From Bacteroides stercoris ATCC 43183 (GTDB lineage: Bacteria; Bacteroidota; Bacteroidia; Bacteroidales; Bacteroidaceae): 64,000 bases of DNA. The position numbers and the translations under genes are program-made. Where the stretch lies: positions 1,054,001 through 1,118,000 of the forward strand of contig NZ_CP102262.1 in assembly GCF_025147325.1 (NCBI RefSeq). The letters run 5' to 3'. The notes beneath the pieces are model-generated. The model saw only the letters and a program-made list of their open reading frames with translations, made no database searches and was not told where the DNA came from. This document shows positions 34,168-43,574 of the stretch, in pieces (positions within the stretch are counted from its first letter, which is position 1; each line of letters opens with the position of its first letter).

Positions 34168-35634
34168 TCATTTACCGTTTTTCTTGTTCATAGCAATGCG
34201 TGCCTGCAACTCCCACGTGCGGATACGGTCTTTGTAAAGGTTGTGCCCGTTCATTTTGACGATGTCCAATGAGGCATCCGAGTTGTCGTCCCAGCGGCGG
34301 CAGTTGTAAACAACGTCATAGACACGGCCTATCTGGTATTGGCGGGAGAAATTCAGTCCAAGGGCATAGTCTTCGCCATAGCTCGTATTGGGCACTTTTA
34401 CTTCGCGCAGTACCGGAGTATAGAATGCGCGCGGTGCACCCAGACCGTTAATACGGAGGGCATTGTTACGCCCGTTGTCCGGTGTCCACTCCTTGTGATC
34501 GATGATGCCCGGAGCAATCATGTTCATGTTGAAGTCCGTCATCATGTAAGTACCTACTACCATGGCGCAGTTCTGTTCGTAGAAAGCACGTACCATAGTG
34601 ACCAATGTATTTTCATCGGCATATACGTCGTCGCTGTCCAATTGTACGGCAAACTTGCCGCATTTGGGGTGGTGTACGCCCATGTTCCAGCAACCGCCGA
34701 TGCCGAGGTCGTTGCGTTCGGGGATGATATGGATGAGGCGCTCGTCATTCTTAAACTCGTCGATGGCTTCTGTCGTTCCGTCGGTGGAGTGGTTGTCGAT
34801 GATGATAAGATTGAACTTGAAGTCTGCCTTCTGGTCCAGTACGGAACGGATAGCATCGCGGATGGTGCGTATACGGTTGCGTACGGGGATGATAACGGAT
34901 GCCTCGTATTCGAAATTTCCGGCAGAGAACTCAATCTGCTTGAACTCCGGTTTCAGGTAGCCACCGATTTCTTTCAGATGTTCCGTGCATGCCGCTTCCA
35001 TTTCAATCTGACGGTTACGGTTCTTTGGGTCGACGTAATCGAATATCTTTTCACCGCTCTTACGTGTATCGTTTTCCACTTCACTGTACAGATATTCATT
35101 GATATGTACGAGGTCTGCCTTTTGGCTCAGCTTCAGTCGTAAGTCGTAAAGGCCGGCAAAGTTATAATCGCACTTCATGCGGCAGGCTGCCTCTTTTAGC
35201 TTTGAAGTATTGAAAAGGAGTACCGAGCCGAAATTGAAATCGTCTCTCAGCGAGCCGAACTGATAGTCGATGACAGGAGCATTCGTCTGCTTGCCGTCGG
35301 CTATCTGGTAATGGTCGGCATAGACCATTCCTGCATCCGAATCTTCTGCAATGTGCATCATGCGTTCCAAGGCGAACATACCCAGTTCAAGAGTCGTTTC
35401 TTTGGTGTATAGCAATGTATATTCAGCATCGGTTTTTTCGGCAATGGTTTTCATGGCAGTGCTGCTGTAGGGCATGTCTACGGATAAAATCTCACAGCCG
35501 GGCAATGGTTCGAGCATAGGGTCTGTTGTTACTAAACGGATGTTGCCGATAAGACCTGTAGCCTGTAATCCTTGTACTGTCTTTTCAGCCTGTTCTTTTC
35601 CTGCAAAAGGAATAAAGCAATCAATCTTCTTCAT
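34168..35634 (-). CDS. Glycosyltransferase with two GT2-like halves
   Basis: This 488-residue protein has no signal peptide. The C-terminal half is a clear GT2 domain: EASVIIPVRNRIRTIRDAI near 245, IIIDNHSTDGT, the metal-binding DxD in QLDSDDVY, and YGEDYALG further on. The N-terminal half (1-230) looks like a degenerate GT-A fold of the same type (IDCFIPFAGKEQAEKTVQGL; MVYADHY), so the protein may have arisen by internal duplication. Its acceptor and donor are unknown. It is part of the salvage operon between the phosphoesterase/PQQ gene (26 bp) and DUF4922 (3 bp). A transferase in a degradative cluster is unexpected and may mark a rebuild step for an imported sugar. Confidence 0.85.
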   Translation of the reverse strand: MKKIDCFIPFAGKEQAEKTVQGLQATGLIGNIRLVTTDPMLEPLPGCEILSVDMPYSSTAMKTIAEKTDAEYTLLYTKETTLELGMFALERMMHIAEDSDAGMVYADHYQIADGKQTNAPVIDYQFGSLRDDFNFGSVLLFNTSKLKEAACRMKCDYNFAGLYDLRLKLSQKADLVHINEYLYSEVENDTRKSGEKIFDYVDPKNRNRQIEMEAACTEHLKEIGGYLKPEFKQIEFSAGNFEYEASVIIPVRNRIRTIRDAIRSVLDQKADFKFNLIIIDNHSTDGTTEAIDEFKNDERLIHIIPERNDLGIGGCWNMGVHHPKCGKFAVQLDSDDVYADENTLVTMVRAFYEQNCAMVVGTYMMTDFNMNMIAPGIIDHKEWTPDNGRNNALRINGLGAPRAFYTPVLREVKVPNTSYGEDYALGLNFSRQYQIGRVYDVVYNCRRWDDNSDASLDIVKMNGHNLYKDRIRTWELQARIAMNKKNGK

Positions 35635-35660
35635 ATCTGTAAGGTATTATTTTAAAATTC

Positions 35661-37541
35661 TCATTTTTTTATTTTAAACTTCAGCATTCCGGTTTCTCCA
35701 CTCGTGGCGGTAAACAGCACCCGGTTGTTGTCGAGCGGTACCACTGTGCTTATGAGCGAATTGCCTGTTTTGTGTTTCCACAGCACTTTGCCAGTCGCGG
35801 CTTCCAGCGCGAAGATAAGTCCTTCTTTGGTACTTCCGAATACGACTCCGTTTTTTTCTACCTGCATGGAAGGAGCATGCTCGTAGCCGAAGCCTACATT
35901 GGATGCCCACAGTTTGTGCGGTTGGTCGCCTTTGGTGGAGTAGCATACGATACTGTCGTTCATGGTCTTACTGTAAATACGTTCTTTATCTTCGGACAGT
36001 CCTATTGTCTCACGTACCATGGATTGGAAGGTACGCCATACAGTATTGCCCGTTTCTATGTCAATGGCGGTCATGGCACGTTGCGGGTCGGTAATGAATA
36101 CCTTCCCATCGGCTGCCACCGGCCATACGGCGGCAGGGGAGAAGTGCATGCGCGTCAGTCCGCCTGTCCATTTCCATAATTCCTTGCCGTCTGCTTTATT
36201 TAAAGCGTATAAGGTATTGTCCCATGCGCCGAAGATAACTTTATTGTCCGTTACCAAAGGTTTGGTTTCGATGTAGCCCTTTACGCCGGCAAAAGCCCAT
36301 TTCACTTCTCCGGTACGGATGTTTACAGCACGGAAAGTGTGGTCGCTGGCACCGATATAGGCAATGCCGTTCTCTATTGTCACTGCTCCCAATACAGGTT
36401 CGGCAGCTTCTACTGTCCATAACAGATTACCGTTTTGGGCATCCAGACCATATATCTTACAATCGGCGGAACCGAATACGACAATTCCTTCGCTTACGGC
36501 AGGTGTTCCGACAATTCTTTTTCCGGATTGGAAACTCCATAGTTTCTTGCCGTTTTTAAGGGCATAGGCAGTGAGGCGTCCCAGGTCGTCGCCAACGAAT
36601 ACTTTGTCTTTTTCCACTGCCGGTGAACAGTAGATGCCGGCTCCGGTTTGCACTATCCATTGCTCTTGTACTTGTGCATACTCTTTGTTTACGGAGAAGT
36701 CGGGATATTTTTCGGCTTTCCCATTACGGTCATAGTATGAATCCGTCAGCGAGAATGCGGCCCATTGTCTTTTCGGTTCTCCGATGCGTTGTGTATAAAC
36801 GAGGATGGAATCTTCTGTAATCTCATAAATGCCGTAGCCCGGCTTTTCATCCTTGTCGCGCAGGTTGCTGCGCATCAGGATACCCGGAATGCCGTCATAG
36901 CGCAAGTCGCGGTTGCGGTGGTAGTGTCCGCCTATAAACAGGCGTATGTTGTATGGTCGCACGGCATCCGTCACTTCATACCAGTTGTCCACATCGCCTT
37001 CCGTCATCGGATAGTGGGTAACAAGTATTACAGGTTTGTCCGGCCGGGAATTGCCGGCATTGTACCGGTCCATCGTTTCCGTCATCCAGCGGATATCCTG
37101 AGGGACAACATGGCCGTATGCCATACGCATCAGCGGGCCTGAATTAAAACCGAGGAACAAAAAGCCTTTGTGTTCGAATTCAAACCGTTCGCCACCGAAT
37201 ATCTCTCCGAAGGCAGTACAGCCGGAATCGCTCCATTTGGTTTCATGGTTACCCAGCACTACGTAGTATTTCACTTTCAGCAGGTCGAGACATGATTTTA
37301 CTTTTTCCATGGTGGTGCGGTCGCCCTCTTCGGCAATGTCGCCTGTCACCAATACGAAATCGATGCTGTCGGTTGCATTAATTTGTGCAATGGAACGCAA
37401 TAAATCTTCCGTAGGATTGGGGTTGTTCGGACTTAAGTGGATGTCCGTCAGTTGTGCGAAGCGGAACACGGCCTGCTGTGCCTGCACCATAAACGGTAGC
37501 AGGCAGGCAAACAGGACGCTGGTGAATAGTCTTCGGTTCAT
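35661..37541 (-). CDS. Exported metallophosphoesterase fused to a PQQ-type beta-propeller
   Basis: This 626-residue protein has a signal peptide (VLFACLLPFMVQAQ). Residues about 25-250 form a calcineurin-like phosphoesterase with all metal-binding motifs: LTDIHL, VTGDIAEEGD, LGNHE, VTHYP and GGHYH. Residues about 290-625 contain repeated PQQ blades such as GKKLWSFQSG, GNLLWTVEA, GEVKWAFAG, GKELWKWTGG and GKVLWKHKTG. The propeller probably binds a partner or substrate, as in BamB. The phosphoesterase could release phosphate from a cell-wall polymer or sugar phosphate in the periplasm, but the substrate is unknown. It lies 29 bp after the amidase gene. Confidence 0.88.
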   Translation of the reverse strand: MNRRLFTSVLFACLLPFMVQAQQAVFRFAQLTDIHLSPNNPNPTEDLLRSIAQINATDSIDFVLVTGDIAEEGDRTTMEKVKSCLDLLKVKYYVVLGNHETKWSDSGCTAFGEIFGGERFEFEHKGFLFLGFNSGPLMRMAYGHVVPQDIRWMTETMDRYNAGNSRPDKPVILVTHYPMTEGDVDNWYEVTDAVRPYNIRLFIGGHYHRNRDLRYDGIPGILMRSNLRDKDEKPGYGIYEITEDSILVYTQRIGEPKRQWAAFSLTDSYYDRNGKAEKYPDFSVNKEYAQVQEQWIVQTGAGIYCSPAVEKDKVFVGDDLGRLTAYALKNGKKLWSFQSGKRIVGTPAVSEGIVVFGSADCKIYGLDAQNGNLLWTVEAAEPVLGAVTIENGIAYIGASDHTFRAVNIRTGEVKWAFAGVKGYIETKPLVTDNKVIFGAWDNTLYALNKADGKELWKWTGGLTRMHFSPAAVWPVAADGKVFITDPQRAMTAIDIETGNTVWRTFQSMVRETIGLSEDKERIYSKTMNDSIVCYSTKGDQPHKLWASNVGFGYEHAPSMQVEKNGVVFGSTKEGLIFALEAATGKVLWKHKTGNSLISTVVPLDNNRVLFTATSGETGMLKFKIKK

Positions 37542-37570
37542 AAATGATGATTGGTTTTATAAATTATTCT

Positions 37571-40500
37571 TTATTTCTTGGTACTGTTGTTGAAAAATGT
37601 CAGAATAGCGTCCATTAGAGATGCTCTTTCTTCTGCCGTGCGAAGCGATTCGAAAGGGAATCCTAAGACGCATGTCTTATATTCGCCCTGATAGGCAATT
37701 CCGGCACTCAGGTTATTCTCCGAATAGCGCATTATGGTATATGCTTCTTTTGTAGCAGGCTCGATGGCGTCAGGGGACTCCACTGCGTAAGAATCCGAAT
37801 TAAGCTCATTATGATAAGTATAGTTTCCCGAAAGAGAAGGGAAAGGGGAAGCTACGCACTTCGCTTTACCCATTGTGGCGGCTTGTCCTGTACGCCACTT
37901 ATATTTCAGAACTTCCGTAGCAAATTTCTTGTCTTCTTCATTGGCGGGAATCAGGCGGTTATCCCATAAGTCGGTTCCTACATAGGCGCCTGATATAAGG
38001 ATATTACCGCCTTGGCTACAGTAAGCTGTAATACAGTCTTGCATCGGTTTGCTGAATGTCTTGAACTCCAAAGGCTTTATCCCGCCTCTGCCTATCTTGG
38101 TCTGGCACTCTTTGCCGAGAATAAGGTCGGTGTATGTGTAGTCGTTCAGGACAACTTGTCCGCTTTCAACAGCTTCATCACTGCATGAAACGAAGGAGTA
38201 ACCGGCCTTCAGTATGGCAGCTCCGTGCACTGCCGGGTAGTCGAATGTATTTCCGGCGATAACCTGTGTTTCGTAGTTGCCGTAGCAGTCGCCGAAACCG
38301 GATGCGTCATCGTCCATCCAGGGGATGGAACGGCGGAACTCTTTCATCTTTCCGATGTAACTGATGTCTTTGATATAAGGCACTCCATGGTCCAAATCGT
38401 CCAGAAAACCTGCAAGTAGCGTGTCGGCAGGTGCAGGGGCGACAAAGTCGGCGGGAGCACTGATGCGGTCGAATCCGTTGATGACCAATACTGCACCTTT
38501 GCTGTTGAAAGCCTGTCCTGCCGAAAGAATTTCAGAAGGGAAGCTCTCACCACCCTTGTTGAGGGCGGTTACCTTATAGCTGCATACGATACCGGCGGGA
38601 AGAACGGTGCGGTAACTGTTTTTATCCACTACTGTGCCGTTGTCGAAGTCACCGTTGCCGATACGCGTATAAACGATGTACTTCTCGGGAGCGGCTGTCG
38701 TTTCCAGCGGGTCGTTTACAGCTTTCCAGCTCAACTCGATTTCATTTTCACCGATCATGCGCAATGTCATGTGGTCTACAGGCAAGGGCTGTACTATATA
38801 ATCCATACGGTATTGCGAACAGAGAAACTGCAACATTCCTTTGTAGATAGCGCGGCTTACCGTAAATCGGAAGCGCGGGTCGATACCGTAACGCATATCG
38901 GCAAAGTTCTGGTGAGAAAGCAACTCAAGTAACATGGTCGGTACGCGTGGAACGCGGGCTTCATAGTATGATTGATTCCATTTGCCGCGGCGGGTCCATC
39001 GGGGTTCATACAGTGTGCGGATATCGCGTACGATATTGGATTGAATCAGGTCTGTCAGGTCGTGAGACAAGTAGCGTGATGCCCCATTGGCAAATACTCC
39101 GTTGTAGGCATCGGTCTGGTAGATGCCAAGTGTTCCGATGATAGAGTCGTTAAGGGTAGTTCCTGCATCCGAGTGGAAGGCAAACGCCAAGTCTACCGGA
39201 ATATTCAACCCCTTTTCCGTGGGGTTGGCGGCAGAACCGCCCGCCAGGTAGTTCACCCATATTCCACGGCTTTTATAGTCATCCGTGTAATCATTCTTTC
39301 CGTGGCTTTCGGAATATACGCTGTCCGGAATGCCGGCCCATTGCATCCAGTAACGGGCAGCCTCGCAAAAACGGGGATAACCGCTCTTTTGGTATTCGGT
39401 GATATAGGACGGTTGATATGCTGCCGGTATATTCTTTGCTGCATTTGATGCGTTGACGGTTTTGTCGGAGCTTTTCAAATTATCGGTTGCCCCTTCCTCA
39501 GAGATACGGCGGGCAATGTTTCCCATGCCGCCGCCAATCTTTACGGCATCGGCTGTGACTGTTTGTCCGGCTTTGGCAGAACGGTTGCTCAGAGTCACCT
39601 TGCAGGCATTGCTTTTTCCGGCATCAAAACCGAAAGTTCCCAGATAGACCCAAGTGCCGCCCCCCATTTTCTGGTTGACTTTGAATTGGGATACCCCGCC
39701 TTTATGATAAACGGTATAAAGGGCGTCGTCACTGCTGTTTGGAACAGTCTGATAAGAGACATAGACTGCATATTGTCCGTTTTGAGGTATTTCGGGAATC
39801 CATTCGGCCGTGCTTTCTTTTCCTTTTTTGACGGTTTCTGCGATACGGAATGTACCTTCTTTAAAAGGATTCTCAAAATCTATGTATTGCGGGCGAAGAT
39901 GTGCGAAACCTTTTCCTGTGCCTTGCTGCCATACCTTGTCAGCGGTACGTTCGGCATAGGTAGAGCCGGTGTTAAGGCAACCGTCATTGTCGATAATGAT
40001 TTCGGCAGTCTGGCAGTCGCGTTCACGCGGAAGCAGTACATTGGCTCCGGCGTTTTCCAGCATCGGAACAAGGTAGGGCAATACGAAGCTCTGTGTATAC
40101 AGGTCTTCCACGGTTTGCAGACAGCGGGCACGCTGCCACTCCCAGCGGTTGAGTTTCGGTTCGTAGTAAAAACCGTGGCTTTGCCATAAGGCAATATGAC
40201 GGTTTTGCAGTCCGTTGGTTGGAGTATAAGGTCTGGAAACTTTGGTTACCAGAGGCTTTTCTACATCCTGGCTGAATGTAAGAGCCTTTTTGTCTTTTTT
40301 CGAACGCAACGCTTGGGGAATCAGTTCTTCGATACTATGTCTGTTGGTGCGTAGCTGTAGCCTGTACTTTGCAAATTCGGTGGGCAACAAGGCGCTGATG
40401 CCTTTGTAAATTTCGGCTACATTGTCCTCACGGAAAGGAATGTAGGAACAGTTCATGTTGGCAAAGAGTTGCAGGGTGTTGCCGTTTATGGCAACAGAGT

Positions 40501-40660
40501 CAACGGTGATATGTCCTACGGATATTTCTTTTCGTGCAGTGGCGTCCAGAAACTTGCCTATTTCCCGGCGGGTTTCTGTCGGAAGCTCTTGCGCACCGCC
40601 CGTTTGGGGGATAAGGGCGGTGGCAAGCATGCTGAGCAAAAAGTGGAGTCTTACACTCAT
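37571..40660 (-). CDS. Large exported N-acetylmuramoyl-L-alanine amidase-like protein with inserted carbohydrate-binding-like and FN3 domains
   Basis: This 1029-residue protein has a signal peptide (cleavage near TGGAQE). An Amidase_3-like catalytic domain is split in two. The first part (about 150-220) has WQSHGFYYE with His162, and VEDLYTQ with Glu185 as possible zinc ligand. The second part (about 425-600) has FAFHSDAG with His496 and MLLELLSHQNFADM with Glu579. Between them, about 265-380 form a beta-sandwich resembling the golvesin/Xly-type domain often mislabelled xanthan lyase (QYAVYVSYQT; TWVYLGTFGFDAG). A fibronectin-III-like domain (about 635-720) and a C-terminal alpha/beta domain follow. 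It would remove stem peptides from glycan strands, creating denuded glycan for NamZ and SpoIID. Zinc-ligand identities are inferred. Confidence 0.82.
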   Translation of the reverse strand: MSVRLHFLLSMLATALIPQTGGAQELPTETRREIGKFLDATARKEISVGHITVDSVAINGNTLQLFANMNCSYIPFREDNVAEIYKGISALLPTEFAKYRLQLRTNRHSIEELIPQALRSKKDKKALTFSQDVEKPLVTKVSRPYTPTNGLQNRHIALWQSHGFYYEPKLNRWEWQRARCLQTVEDLYTQSFVLPYLVPMLENAGANVLLPRERDCQTAEIIIDNDGCLNTGSTYAERTADKVWQQGTGKGFAHLRPQYIDFENPFKEGTFRIAETVKKGKESTAEWIPEIPQNGQYAVYVSYQTVPNSSDDALYTVYHKGGVSQFKVNQKMGGGTWVYLGTFGFDAGKSNACKVTLSNRSAKAGQTVTADAVKIGGGMGNIARRISEEGATDNLKSSDKTVNASNAAKNIPAAYQPSYITEYQKSGYPRFCEAARYWMQWAGIPDSVYSESHGKNDYTDDYKSRGIWVNYLAGGSAANPTEKGLNIPVDLAFAFHSDAGTTLNDSIIGTLGIYQTDAYNGVFANGASRYLSHDLTDLIQSNIVRDIRTLYEPRWTRRGKWNQSYYEARVPRVPTMLLELLSHQNFADMRYGIDPRFRFTVSRAIYKGMLQFLCSQYRMDYIVQPLPVDHMTLRMIGENEIELSWKAVNDPLETTAAPEKYIVYTRIGNGDFDNGTVVDKNSYRTVLPAGIVCSYKVTALNKGGESFPSEILSAGQAFNSKGAVLVINGFDRISAPADFVAPAPADTLLAGFLDDLDHGVPYIKDISYIGKMKEFRRSIPWMDDDASGFGDCYGNYETQVIAGNTFDYPAVHGAAILKAGYSFVSCSDEAVESGQVVLNDYTYTDLILGKECQTKIGRGGIKPLEFKTFSKPMQDCITAYCSQGGNILISGAYVGTDLWDNRLIPANEEDKKFATEVLKYKWRTGQAATMGKAKCVASPFPSLSGNYTYHNELNSDSYAVESPDAIEPATKEAYTIMRYSENNLSAGIAYQGEYKTCVLGFPFESLRTAEERASLMDAILTFFNNSTKK

Positions 40661-40677
40661 GATGATGATGTATTAAG

Positions 40678-42132
40678 TTAAATGTTCTTTTTGTCTTTCT
40701 TTATCAGTATGCAGAGTCCGATGAAGGTGAACAGTGCATTGAATATAAGCAATTCATAGCTGAACTGATAACCGTTGAACCATGCTTCCGAATTCTTTTG
40801 CAGGATGAAGCAAAGAAGCGGGGATACGATGGCGACTAACGGTATGTATTTGTCCCGCACCTGCTGCTTCATGAAGATGCCGAAAGCAAACAGTCCCAAG
40901 ATAGGACCATAGGTGTAGCTTGCCAGAATATATACGGCATCGATTACACTGGTATTGTTCAGCAGGTTGAATACAAAAATCGTAATACCCATTATTACGG
41001 CCATTCCTATGTGTACCCGTTTCCGGATTTTTACGATTTCCTCTTCCGTCCTTCCTCTTGTGCCGAGAATATCTACGGTGAAGGATGTAGTAAGGGCTGT
41101 CAGTGCGGAGCCTGCTGCCGAGTAAGCCGAAGAAATCAGTCCGATAATAAACAGGATGCCTACAACGGTGGGGAAGTAATTTCCTGTAGCAATTAAGGGG
41201 AAAAGTTCATCACTTTTCTCCACTTGTATTCCTTGGCTGCCGGCAAATATGTAGAGCAGTACACCCAGCATCAGAAACAACAGAATGACGAAGAATTGCG
41301 AAATGACGCTGGTAATCATGTTCTTTTGTGAGTCCTTGAAATTTTTGCAGCTGAGGTTGCGCTGCATCATGTCCTGATCCAATCCGGTCATGGCTATCAT
41401 GGTAAATGCTCCGGCAAAGAACTGCTTGAAGAAGTATTGCTTGCTGTTGACATCGTCGAAGAAAAATATGCGGGACATATCGCTGTCGGCAATTGTACCG
41501 AGCATACCGGTGAAAGACAAATTAAGGTCGGAGGCTATGTAGCAGATGCACAATACAACCGATACCACAAGGCAGAACGTTTTCAAGGAGTCTGTCCAGA
41601 TGAGCGACTTTACGCCTCCACGGAAAGTGTACAGCCATACCAAAGCTACGGTGATGGCCACATTCAGAATAAAAGGTAATCCGAATGGTTCGAATACCAG
41701 CAGTTGTAATGTCAGGCAGACGAGGAACAGGCGTACTGCCGCTCCAAGCATTTTGGAGATGAAGAAAAACCAGGCCCCTGTACGGTATGAGGACATGCCG
41801 AACCTGTTCTCCAGATATTCGTAAATGGAAACCAGATTCATCCGGTAGAACAAGGGGGTCAGAACAAAGGCGATGATTAATTGTCCCGCAATAAATCCCA
41901 ATACCATTTGCAGATAGCCGAAGTTACTTGCGGCAACCATGCCGGGCACGGATACATACGTTACTCCGGATATGCTGGAGCCAATCATTGCAAATGCCAC
42001 CACATACCAGGACGATTTGCGGTTGCCCACGAAGAAACCTGCATTGTCTGCTTTTCTGCCGGCAATGTAAGATACTGTGAAGAGTATTGCAAAATAGGCT
42101 GCAATGGTGATGATAACGGATAACGGGCTCAT
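40678..42132 (-). CDS. Sodium:solute symporter (SSS family)
   Basis: This 484-residue inner-membrane protein has about 13 hydrophobic segments of the SSS (sodium/glucose cotransporter) fold. Typical blocks are GSSISGVTYVSVPGMVAA in segment 1-2, YEYLENRF, AMTGLDQDMMQRNLSC and SSAYSAAGSALTALTTSF around the sodium site. Substrate specificity cannot be read from sequence; relatives carry sugars, sialic acid or amino acids. Position in the cluster, 17 bp before the amidase and 56 bp after namZ copy 2, suggests a product of peptidoglycan breakdown, such as a sugar or a peptide fragment. Confidence 0.88.
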   Translation of the reverse strand: MSPLSVIITIAAYFAILFTVSYIAGRKADNAGFFVGNRKSSWYVVAFAMIGSSISGVTYVSVPGMVAASNFGYLQMVLGFIAGQLIIAFVLTPLFYRMNLVSIYEYLENRFGMSSYRTGAWFFFISKMLGAAVRLFLVCLTLQLLVFEPFGLPFILNVAITVALVWLYTFRGGVKSLIWTDSLKTFCLVVSVVLCICYIASDLNLSFTGMLGTIADSDMSRIFFFDDVNSKQYFFKQFFAGAFTMIAMTGLDQDMMQRNLSCKNFKDSQKNMITSVISQFFVILLFLMLGVLLYIFAGSQGIQVEKSDELFPLIATGNYFPTVVGILFIIGLISSAYSAAGSALTALTTSFTVDILGTRGRTEEEIVKIRKRVHIGMAVIMGITIFVFNLLNNTSVIDAVYILASYTYGPILGLFAFGIFMKQQVRDKYIPLVAIVSPLLCFILQKNSEAWFNGYQFSYELLIFNALFTFIGLCILIKKDKKNI

Positions 42133-42188
42133 TGTATTGATTGGGTATTAGTGTTTACTGGTTAATAGGTTCCGGTTTGTATGAATAA

Positions 42189-43355
42189 TCATTCTTGATA
42201 AAGCAAATAGGGCTTACGCTGTTCCTTGAACTTTTCCACATCGCCTTTCCAGCGGTTTTTGATTTCTTCGGCGCTCTTTCCTTCTATTATCATCTTGCGG
42301 ACATAGTCTGTTCCTACCAGCAGTTCGAAGAACGGACGGAAGAAGTGGTCGCCTATGTTCAGGTTCTTATAAGCGTCAATTACGTAGCTCAGATCCACGC
42401 CGCGCTTCCAAATTTCTTCATCGCTCATATTACTGAGGTTTACGCCGTGGCATAGCTTGTTCAGTTGGGGCGGATTTTTGGCGCCGGGAACACTTTTGGG
42501 AGTAAAACTGTAATCATAGCCTGTCATATTGGGATGTCCGTATACCTGAAACGGGAGTGAAGTTCCTCTGCCTAGACTGACGGGAGTGGCCTCAAAATAG
42601 CAGGTAGCCGGATACAGATAGACGGCTTTCATGTTCGGCAGGTTGGGAGAGGGGGGAATGGGCAATGTGTATTTTGTCTGGTGCGTATAATTCTTGCAGG
42701 GTATGACGGTAAGGTCGCACACGCGTGAGGCCGGTAACCAGCGTTCTCCGTTTACCATTAATGCCAGTTCGCCCAGTGTCATGCCATGTACAATGGGAAT
42801 AGGCAACCAACCCACTCCGGATTTGTATTTCATGTCCAGTATCGGTCCGTCTACATAATGTCCGTTCGGATTGGGGCGGTCCAGCAACAATACCTTGCGG
42901 TTATACTCGGCGCAGGCGTCCATCAGTCGGCACATTGTTATATAATAGGTATAGAATCGCAAGCCTACATCCTGGATGTCAATAACCAATATATCAAATT
43001 TTCTCATGGATGCTTCGCTCGGTTTTTTGTCTTTCCCGTCATAAAGGGAAAGGATAGGGACGCCCGTTTTCTTGTCAACCGAACTGGATACGTGCTCTCC
43101 TGCATCCGCATCTCCGCGAAAACCGTGTTCAGGTGAAAAAATAGCTACTACATTGAATTTGTTTTCCAGCAGTATGTCCAGTAAATGCTTGTCTCCCACC
43201 ATTCCGGTGTGATTGGAGAAGATTGCAATCCGTTTTCCTTTCAGGATTGGAAAATACTCTGAAGTTTGTTCATCGCCTAAGACAATGCGCTCTTTTTGTG
43301 CCTGACACAGTAATGAACTACATAGCAGGATGGTTAATAGTAGCAGTTTCTTCAT
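42189..43355 (-). CDS. namZ: Exo-beta-N-acetylmuramidase, NamZ family (GH171, DUF1343), copy 2
   Basis: This 388-residue exported protein has a signal peptide (LLTILLCSSLLCQAQ). GH171 blocks are present: RIAIFSNHTGM, FSPEHGFRG (Glu76, His77), DIQDVGLRFYTYY, LLDRPNPNGHYVDGP and GMTLGELALMVNGE. It is the first gene of the fourteen-gene minus-strand run and has a candidate promoter just upstream (43388-43414). The loop after LDRPNP differs strongly from copy 1 (DGPILDMKYKSGVGWLPIP here). Expected role: removal of terminal MurNAc from glycan fragments in the periplasm. Confidence 0.92.
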   Translation of the reverse strand: MKKLLLLTILLCSSLLCQAQKERIVLGDEQTSEYFPILKGKRIAIFSNHTGMVGDKHLLDILLENKFNVVAIFSPEHGFRGDADAGEHVSSSVDKKTGVPILSLYDGKDKKPSEASMRKFDILVIDIQDVGLRFYTYYITMCRLMDACAEYNRKVLLLDRPNPNGHYVDGPILDMKYKSGVGWLPIPIVHGMTLGELALMVNGERWLPASRVCDLTVIPCKNYTHQTKYTLPIPPSPNLPNMKAVYLYPATCYFEATPVSLGRGTSLPFQVYGHPNMTGYDYSFTPKSVPGAKNPPQLNKLCHGVNLSNMSDEEIWKRGVDLSYVIDAYKNLNIGDHFFRPFFELLVGTDYVRKMIIEGKSAEEIKNRWKGDVEKFKEQRKPYLLYQE

Positions 43356-43387
43356 AATAGTATTACTTAAGGAGAATTTGTATGGAA

Positions 43388-43414
43388 CAAAGATACTTTT
43401 TATTTTAATATCAA
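43388..43414 (-). promoter_or_regulatory. Candidate promoter of the peptidoglycan salvage operon
   Basis: On the minus strand TTG (43414-43412) followed by ATATT, then 16 bp in all, leads to TATCTTTG (43395-43388), the Bacteroides -7 consensus. The ATG of namZ copy 2 is 32 bp further. The same arrangement occurs before susC at 45457-48945 and, less completely, before the kinase at 49363-50211. Confidence 0.55.
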
Positions 43415-43503
43415 AAACACTTATTTGGGAATATTTAGTATTATAATTATTAATTTACAATTACGACAAAACGCTCTTATCTGGTATTCAGGTATATATA
43501 GGA

Positions 43504-43549
43504 AAGAGGTGTATCGAGAAGAAAAACTTTCGTTCTTGATACACCTCTT
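43504..43549 (-). terminator. Terminator after susC-susD of region 4
   Basis: AAGAGGTGTATC pairs perfectly with GATACACCTCTT, and the inner bases (GAGAA/TTCTT) extend the stem. It lies 25 bp beyond the SusD stop and before the promoter of the salvage operon, so the two minus-strand units are probably separate transcripts. Confidence 0.8.
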
Positions 43550-43574
43550 GTTGTGAGTTATGCTTTTTTTTCTG

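Noticed and set aside
37571..40660. Xanthan lyase
   Set aside because: Only the inserted golvesin-like domain supports that name; the catalytic halves look like an amidase and the operon is about peptidoglycan.
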